Assembly: GCA_016702335.1 (NCBI GenBank)
Contig: JADJEF010000001.1
Coordinates: 1-41,635, forward strand
Direction of reading: 5' to 3'
Length of the DNA: 41,635 nucleotides
Origin: Rhodocyclaceae bacterium
Lineage (GTDB): Bacteria > Pseudomonadota > Gammaproteobacteria > Burkholderiales > Rhodocyclaceae
Made by a program: the position numbers and the translations under genes. Below, in pieces: positions 36,003-41,635 of this stretch; position 1 is the stretch's first letter, and each line of letters opens with the position of its first letter. The notes under the pieces were generated by a model that was not told the origin of the DNA, made no database searches, and worked only from the letters and a program-made list of their open reading frames with translations.

Positions 36003-39000
36003 ATGTCAGACTATTTAGCGCATTTACTTGCTGTAAAGTCTCGCAACTACGCCAAGAACACCGCTGACAGTATTGGAGACCAAGATGGAAAAACACCTCT
36101 CGTAAACCTTGGTGCCAATGACGAGATGGACGCTTATAGACATGCATTGGCGGGTGCATATTGGTCTCGCTACGGTGGCGAAGGATTGTCCAAGCAACTA
36201 GGAGATGACCATGAAGATAGATTTCAAAGTCCGACAAATGCGGCGGCTGAAAGAAACATGGACAAGTGGAACAACAATGTCGGTCGCGAAGAGTTCAAGA
36301 GATGGAAAGAGGCAAGTGAATCGGGTCAGACAACACAATCTTTGGATGAATGGATTTATGATGCGGTGAAGCAAGGGGCGACGATAAACAAGATAAATGA
36401 CCCGACAGAAACGCGTCAATGGATTGAGCCACCCAGCTCGGAGCAGGGTACTGAGGGAGATCCCTTTACAGGAATGCCTTGGCCAGTCGGTCCTGATGGT
36501 GATGACCTCATCGGCACCCTTTCCGGCCTTTTCCAAACCGCCAAATCCACCGTCAGCCCACTAATCCTCGATCTCGACGGCGACGGGATCGAGACCGTCG
36601 GCCTTGCCGCCGACCTCCACTTCGACCACGATGGTAACGGCTTTGCCGAGCAGACCGGCTGGGTGGGTCGGGACGACGGACTGCTGGTGCTTGACCGCAA
36701 CGGCAACGGCGCCATCGATTCCGGCACCGAACTCTTCGGCAACAACTCCGCGCTCGTCAACGGCAGCAAGGCCCCCAACGGCTTTGATGCGCTCGCCGAG
36801 CTTGATGGCAACCACGATGACATCATCGACGGCAATGACGCCGCCTTCGCCGAATTGCGGGTCTGGAAGGATGGCAACAGCAACGGCATCGCCGACACCG
36901 GTGAACTGCTCACGCTCACCCAGGCCGGCGTGCAATCGCTGGCGACCGGCTATACCAATTCCTCTACGGTCGATGCCAACGGCAACGCCCACAAGCAGAT
37001 CGGTGCCTTCACCAAGACCGATGGCGGCAGCGCCTCCCTCACCGACGTCTGGTTCGCCAGCGACCTTGCGCGTACTGTCGACCAGAACCTTGTCGCCGTC
37101 GACGCCGCCATCGCCGCGCTGCCCGAGGTCGCCGGCTTCGGCAACGTCCATAGCCTGCGCCAGGCCATGGCGACGGACGCCAGTGGGCATCTGCAAGCGC
37201 TGGTGGCGCAATACACCGTTACCGACGATCCAATTGCCCGCGCCGCCACGGTCGCCAATCTCATCTACGCCTGGGCTGGCGTCGAAGGCATTGCTCCGAA
37301 CAGCCGGGGAAGCTATTTACCCGATGCGCGCAAATTGGCGGCGCTGGAAGCCTTCATGGGGCAGGGGTTTCATCCAGGGCTCGGGTACCAATGCGGGGAC
37401 GAACAACCCGGGGGGAAATTCGGCCAACGAGCTGCTGCAAGCATTCGATACGTTGATCGGCTATGTGGAAGGCCAGCTCCTGCCGCAAACCCGGCTCAAG
37501 CCGTTGTTTGACAGTATCGGCTTGCGTTGGAACAGCAGCAGCGGGGAGGTAGCGCTGGATGTCAGCCCGACGGTAGCGCTGCTTCAGGCAGACTACGCAC
37601 TGGACCCCGTGGCGACGCAACAGCGGATTCAGGAGCTTGTGCATGGACTCAAGGCGATGGGGGCACCTGGAATTGACTTGCTACTAGAGATTCATGCGCA
37701 CGGTGATCTGAACGGCGACAGCTTCGCGGTACAGATTGCGTCGATGGGGTATACACTTCAGCGCGGCGATGCCGCTAACAACGCACTTTCCGGAAATGGC
37801 GGATATGGCATGCTCATGGGTGAGGCTGGCAATGACACCCTCACCGGCGTCGGGCACAGCCTACTGCTGGGGGGTGCAGGTGATGACGTCTATGTCGTGA
37901 CAGGCCTAACCGACATAATTATTGAAGAGGCCAACTCGGGCATCGACACCGTGCAAAGCGCAGCGAGCCATACGCTGGCCGACAATGTCGAAAACCTCAC
38001 GCTGACAGGCAGCGGGTCTGTCAACGGAACGGGTAATGCGCTGGACAATGTCATTGTGGGCGGGACGGGGAAAATATCCTCTTAGGCCTGGCCGGCAACG
38101 ACAGCGTGACCTTCGGTGCCTCCAGCAACACCGTCGACGGAGGCAGCGGCAACGACCTGATCAAAGTGGCGAGCCAGACCTATCGATACCAATACAACAG
38201 CGTCAATACGCTGCAGGGTGGCACGGGCGACGACCGGATTGAAAGCGGCAACAGCGCGGACACCTATCTGTTCAACCGGGGCGACGGGCGGGACACGATC
38301 AACGACAACGATGCATACGGCTACGGCAAGACCGACCGGATCGTGTTCGGGAACGGCATTACCCAAGGCGATCTGAGTGGCTACCGGATGGGCAACCATC
38401 TGGTGCTGAGGATCAACGATGCGACCAACCCGACGGCCAGCGACCAGATTACCGTCGAGGACTGGTATGTCTCGACTCAGTATCAGATCGAGAGCCTGCA
38501 GTTCGCTGATGGCAGCAGCCTGAGCGCCGTGCAACTGACTGCGCTGTGCAACAATGTCTACGGCACCGGGGCAGCGGACACGATCAATGGCTTCGCGGAC
38601 AACAACACCATCTACGGACTGGATGGCGACGACATCATCACCGACATCGGCGGCACAAATGTCATGTATGGCGGGGCCGGCAACGACACAGTGACCTACG
38701 CCATCGGCTCAAGCAACTCCGTCGACGGAGGCAGCGGCAACGATCTGATCCGGGTGGCGAGCCAGACCTATCGATACCAATACAACAGCGTCAACACGCT
38801 GCAGGGCGGCACGGGCGACGACCGGATTGAAAGCGGCAACAGCGCGGACACCTATCTGTTCAACCGGGGCGATGGCCGGGACACGATCAACGACTACGAT
38901 TACTACGGTTACGGCAAGACCGACAAGATCGCGTTCGGGGCGGGCATCGGCCAGGGCGATCTGATCGGCACTCGTGTCGGCAATAATCTGGTGCTCAAAA

Positions 39001-40396
39001 TCAATGACCCCGCCAACACATCGGTGACGGACCAGATCACCGTAGAGAACTGGTTCACCTCATCGCAATACCAGATCGAGAGCTTCCAGTTCGCGGACGG
39101 CAGCACGCTGAGTGCGCCACAAGTGACGGTGCTGGGTAACAACTTGTACGGGACGGACGGGGCCGACACCCTCAGCGGCTTCGCGGACAACAACAATATC
39201 CACGGTCTGGACGGCAACGACACGATCACCGACAGCTACGGCAGCGACATGATTGATGGCGGCGCGGGCGACGATATGATCATCGACCAAGGTGCCGGTA
39301 CGAACGTATTGCGTGGCGGGGCAGGCAACGACACGATTACCTTCAGCTGCGACGCTAACAACACCATTGATGGCGGCAGCGGCAATGACCTGATCAAGGT
39401 CGCGACCTACCACACCGGGAGCAGCAGCTATAACAGCAGCAACACCTTTCAGGGGTGGTGTGGGGAACGACCGTATCGAGAGCAGCAACGGAACGGATAC
39501 GTACCTTTTCAACCGGGGCGACGGGCAAGACATCATCAGCGATACTGATCATGGGGTTCGAGGTAAAGCCGACCGGATTGTATTCGCGGCCGGCATTAGT
39601 CTGAGTGACGTTAGCCTGAGTCGCGTTGGGAGTCATCTGGTGCTCAAGGTCAACGACCCGGCCGACCCATCGGTGACGGACCAGATCACCGTAGAGAACT
39701 GGTTCGCCTCATTGCAATACCAGATCGAGAGCTTCCAGTTCGCGGACGGCAGCACGCTGAGTGCGCCACAAGTGACGGTGCTGGGTAACAACCTGTACGG
39801 GCGCGGGGCGCCGGGTCGGTGGGTGGGGGGGGCGGGGGTCGGGGGTGGCCTTTTGGGTTAGGCCGTACTCAGGACGGACGGGGCCGACACCCTGACGGGA
39901 GTAAATGGCTATGCCGGCACGATTTGCGGATTGGGCGGCAACGATACATTGACGGGTACGTACTCGAACGACACTCTCGACGGGGGCATCGGGTTGGACA
40001 CTTTAAGTGGCGGTAGCGGCAACGACACGTATGTCCTGGACGCGACTATGGCGCTGATCTGATCCGAGAGAACGACACCACTGCAGGCAACACCGACGTA
40101 GCAAAGTTCATGTCCGGCATCGCCACTGATCAGATCTGGTTACGGCATGTGGGCAATAACCTGGAAGCCAGCATCATTGGCACCAGCGACAAGCTGACCA
40201 TCGAGAACTGGTATACCGGCAACGCCTATCACGTCGAGCAGTTCAAGACAGCGGATGGCAAGACACTGATCGACAGCAACGTCGAGGCGCTGGTTCAGGC
40301 CATGGCGGCCTTTGCGCCGCCTTCGGCTGGCCAGAGCACGCTGCCGCAGAACTATCAGGACGCACTGGGAGGGTAATCGCCGCCAATTGGCAGTAA
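36003..40396 (+). CDS. Full-length effector-RTX protein, unit F, with several frameshifts
   Basis: AAGGAAAAAT precedes ATG 36003. The N-terminal domain has MDAYRHALAGAYW (His47), DDHEDRF (His70, Glu71) and AERNMDKWNNNVGRE (85-96), a signature like that of DUF6973-type effector domains. From about residue 184 a divergent version of the shared module follows (LILDLDGDGIETVG, DRNGNGAIDSGTELFG), then RTX repeats and the same tail as unit E (AMAAFAPPSAGQSTL). Breaks occur near 37375, 38070, 39455, 39810-39865, 40045 and 40367. The stop at 40374-40376 comes from one missing G; the equivalent true stop is 40394-40396. The whole protein would be about 1460 residues. The effector role is inferred from architecture and partner gene. 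Confidence 0.75.
38094..39550 (+). repeat. Long tandem repeat (about 196 codons) in unit F
   Basis: VDGGSGNDLI..VASQTYRYQYNSVNTLQGGTG, GDDRIESGNSADTYLFNRGD and GRDTIND recur at 38133 and 38721, 588 bases apart (196 codons). A third, more diverged copy starts near 39366. Each unit ends with an ADGS(S/T)LSA segment and AD(T/A)INGFADNN-like RTX start. The first two copies are nearly identical over the VASQTYRYQY block. Confidence 0.85.
39806..39870 (+). other. G-rich anomalous insert in unit F
   Basis: A run of G tracts (GGTGGGTGGGGGGGGCGGGG and more) interrupts the RTX coding at a point where neighbouring copies read GTDGADTL. The frame is lost here and RTX coding resumes at about 39872 (TDGADTLTGVNGYAG). 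Either an assembly artefact or a true G-quadruplex-prone insertion. Confidence 0.6.
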
Positions 40397-40441
40397 CGGG
40401 GATGCTTCACCTCGACGGGTTGCGCAGTAAATGAGCCAAAG
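40047..40441 (+). repeat. Secretion-tail repeat, copy 2 (matches 34658-35054)
   Basis: End of unit F through 45 bases past its stop. Length is 395 against 397 in copy 1, explained by two single-base losses (GGGGTAATC to GGGTAATC and GCAAGT to GCAGT). Confidence 0.85.
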
Positions 40442-40460
40442 TGTTATGTAGATAACACTT
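40439..40460. promoter_or_regulatory. 8-6-8 palindrome upstream of hlyB, candidate CRP-family operator, copy 4
   Basis: AAGTGTTA-TGTAGA-TAACACTT. Arms and spacer equal copy 2. TTCAGCATTCGG follows at 40496-40507, as in the leader repeats, so this is a leader copy trimmed to fit the transporter gene. Start of hlyB is about 80 bases on. Confidence 0.72.
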
Positions 40461-40541
40461 GGCCAGTCTTCGCTTGTTCGGTCCAGCCTCACCCTTCAGC
40501 ATTCGGACTCCGCGCAAACCCCCGTGCGCTTACCTAGCCCG

Positions 40542-41635
40542 ATGCCAAGAAAAATCCCCCCACAGCGCAGCCCTGAACTGACTGTCGTTACCGATACCGG
40601 CACTCCCCAAACCCCACCACCTCCGTCCGCCCAAGACACAAGCGCCGCTGACACCGGGCTGATTGGGCCGGCCATGCTGGCTCGCTTTCACGGAGTCGCC
40701 GTCGACCCCGCCCAGCTCGCCCATGAGTATCAAGAAGACGGCCAACCCCTGGGCATCCCGCAGATCCTGCTCGCCGCCAAGCGCCTGGGCCTCAAGGCCA
40801 CGCTGGTGCGCAGCGAAGCCGCCCGCCTGGACCGCACCCCGCTACCAGCCCTGGCCTGGACATGGACGGCCGCTTCTTCCTGCTCGCCCGCTACGACGCC
40901 ACCCCGGCGCAGAAAAGGCCCTGATCCAGGAACTCGGCGCGGGTGGCTCGGCGAATCCGGCACCCGTTGCCGATGCCGCCGCCAACTCGCCAACCGCCCC
41001 CGCATCCTCACCCTCAGCGAACTCAACCGCTGGAACGGTCAACTCATCCTCTTCGCCTCCCGCGCCTCACTGGCGGGCGAACTCGCCAAGTTCGACTTCA
41101 CCTGGTTCATCCCCGCCGTCGTCAAATACCGCAAGCTCTTGGGCGAAGTCCTGCTCGTCTCCTTCGTCCTGCAACTCTTCGCCCTGGCGACGCCGCTGTT
41201 CTTCCGTGGTGATGGACAAAGTACTGGTACATCGGGGCATGAGCACCCTCGACGTCATGGCCGTCGGCCTCTTGGTTGTCTCGCTGTTTGAAGTCGCCCT
41301 CTCGGGTCTGCGCACCTATGTCTTCGCCCACACCACCAGCCGTATCGACGTCGAACTGGGTGCGCGCCTGTTCCGTCACCTGCTGAATCTGCCGCTGGCC
41401 TACTTCCAAGCCCGCCGCGTCGGCGACACCGTCGCCCGGGTGCGCGAGTTGGAAAACATCCGTCAGTTCCTCACCGGCAATGCCATTACCCTGGTGCTCG
41501 ACCTGTTGTTCTCGGTGGTGTTCATCGCCGTCATGTTCTATTACAGCCCGTTGCTGACACTGGTAGTAGTGCTCTCGCTGCCCTGTTACAGGCCTCTCGC
41601 TGGCCATCACGCCGCTCTTGCGTGCCCGGCTCAAC
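40542..41635 (+). CDS. hlyB: HlyB-type type I secretion ABC transporter, partial, frame-broken
   Basis: Starts at ATG 40542 (a GTG at 40524 is in frame) and runs off the window. The N-terminal domain (IGPAMLARFHGVAVDPAQLA, then IPQILLAAKRLGLKATLV) is a C39-peptidase-like domain without the catalytic Cys, as in HlyB and its relatives, which bind RTX substrates rather than cleave leaders. Next come LTLSELNRWNGQLILFASR, FTWFIPAVVKYRKLLGEVLL and, after a shift near 41205, VMDKVLVHRGMSTLDVMAVG, YFQARRVGDTVARVRELENI and FLTGNAITLVLDLLFSVVFI of the membrane domain. Other shifts lie near 40850-40980 and 41585. The ATPase domain would lie beyond the window. It is expected to export units E and F with HlyD and TolC. 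Confidence 0.85.

Noticed and set aside
1..41635. tRNA, rRNA or riboswitch genes
   Set aside because: No tRNA-like cloverleaf, rRNA segment or known riboswitch core was recognised by eye; a covariance search was not possible.

Overview
This GC-rich, tightly spaced window looks like the chromosome or a contig of a Gram-negative proteobacterium, most likely a betaproteobacterium. That is inferred from the HlyB/HlyD-type type I secretion genes, the hybrid sensor kinase, the TPR-CHAT protein and dispersed REP-like repeats; there is no rRNA or marker gene to fix the taxon. Many genes are broken by one- or two-base indels, often in G runs. Either the source is an imperfectly polished assembly or many genes are decaying; the sequence alone cannot decide, so frame-broken genes are given as whole loci.

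Left part (1-9300): a partial membrane protein, a frame-broken secreted protein, two small membrane proteins, a perfect 21-bp-arm REP hairpin, a large exported TPR-CHAT (caspase-like) protein with several frame breaks, a FemAB/GNAT-like acyltransferase (COG3146 type), and a higBA toxin-antitoxin pair on the minus strand flanked by two 143-bp direct repeats. Middle-left (9400-15120): a RbsB-like periplasmic binding protein followed by a 1047-residue hybrid histidine kinase (HisKA-HATPase-REC-REC-HPt), then remnants of a class III nucleotide cyclase and of a Crp/Fnr regulator.

Right part (15120-41635): the striking region. Five genes encode proteins with unrelated N-termini joined to one conserved EF-hand-like/helical/RTX module. 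Each is preceded by a different small gene (DUF5625-like, Sel1-repeat, 3-TM, 2-TM, single-TM or a paralogous soluble family) that fits an immunity role. The first three (17255-20098, 21108-23138, 25084-27033) are cut short at the same point by an identical 153-bp element and lack the long RTX repeats and the secretion tail. The last two (27683-35008 and 36003-40396) keep the full RTX region and share the same C-terminus. An HlyD C-terminal fragment and a HlyB-type transporter gene (running off the window end) supply or supplied export. A 9-6-9 palindrome (AAGTGTTA-N6-TAACACTT) occurs in three leader repeats and again upstream of hlyB.

My reading is a polymorphic type I-secreted RTX toxin locus: two full-length exported effectors plus a bank of orphan N-terminal toxin/immunity cassettes joined to a common module that could recombine, under one shared operator. 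The toxin and immunity functions are inferred; the cassette structure, the truncations and the repeated sites are read directly from the sequence.
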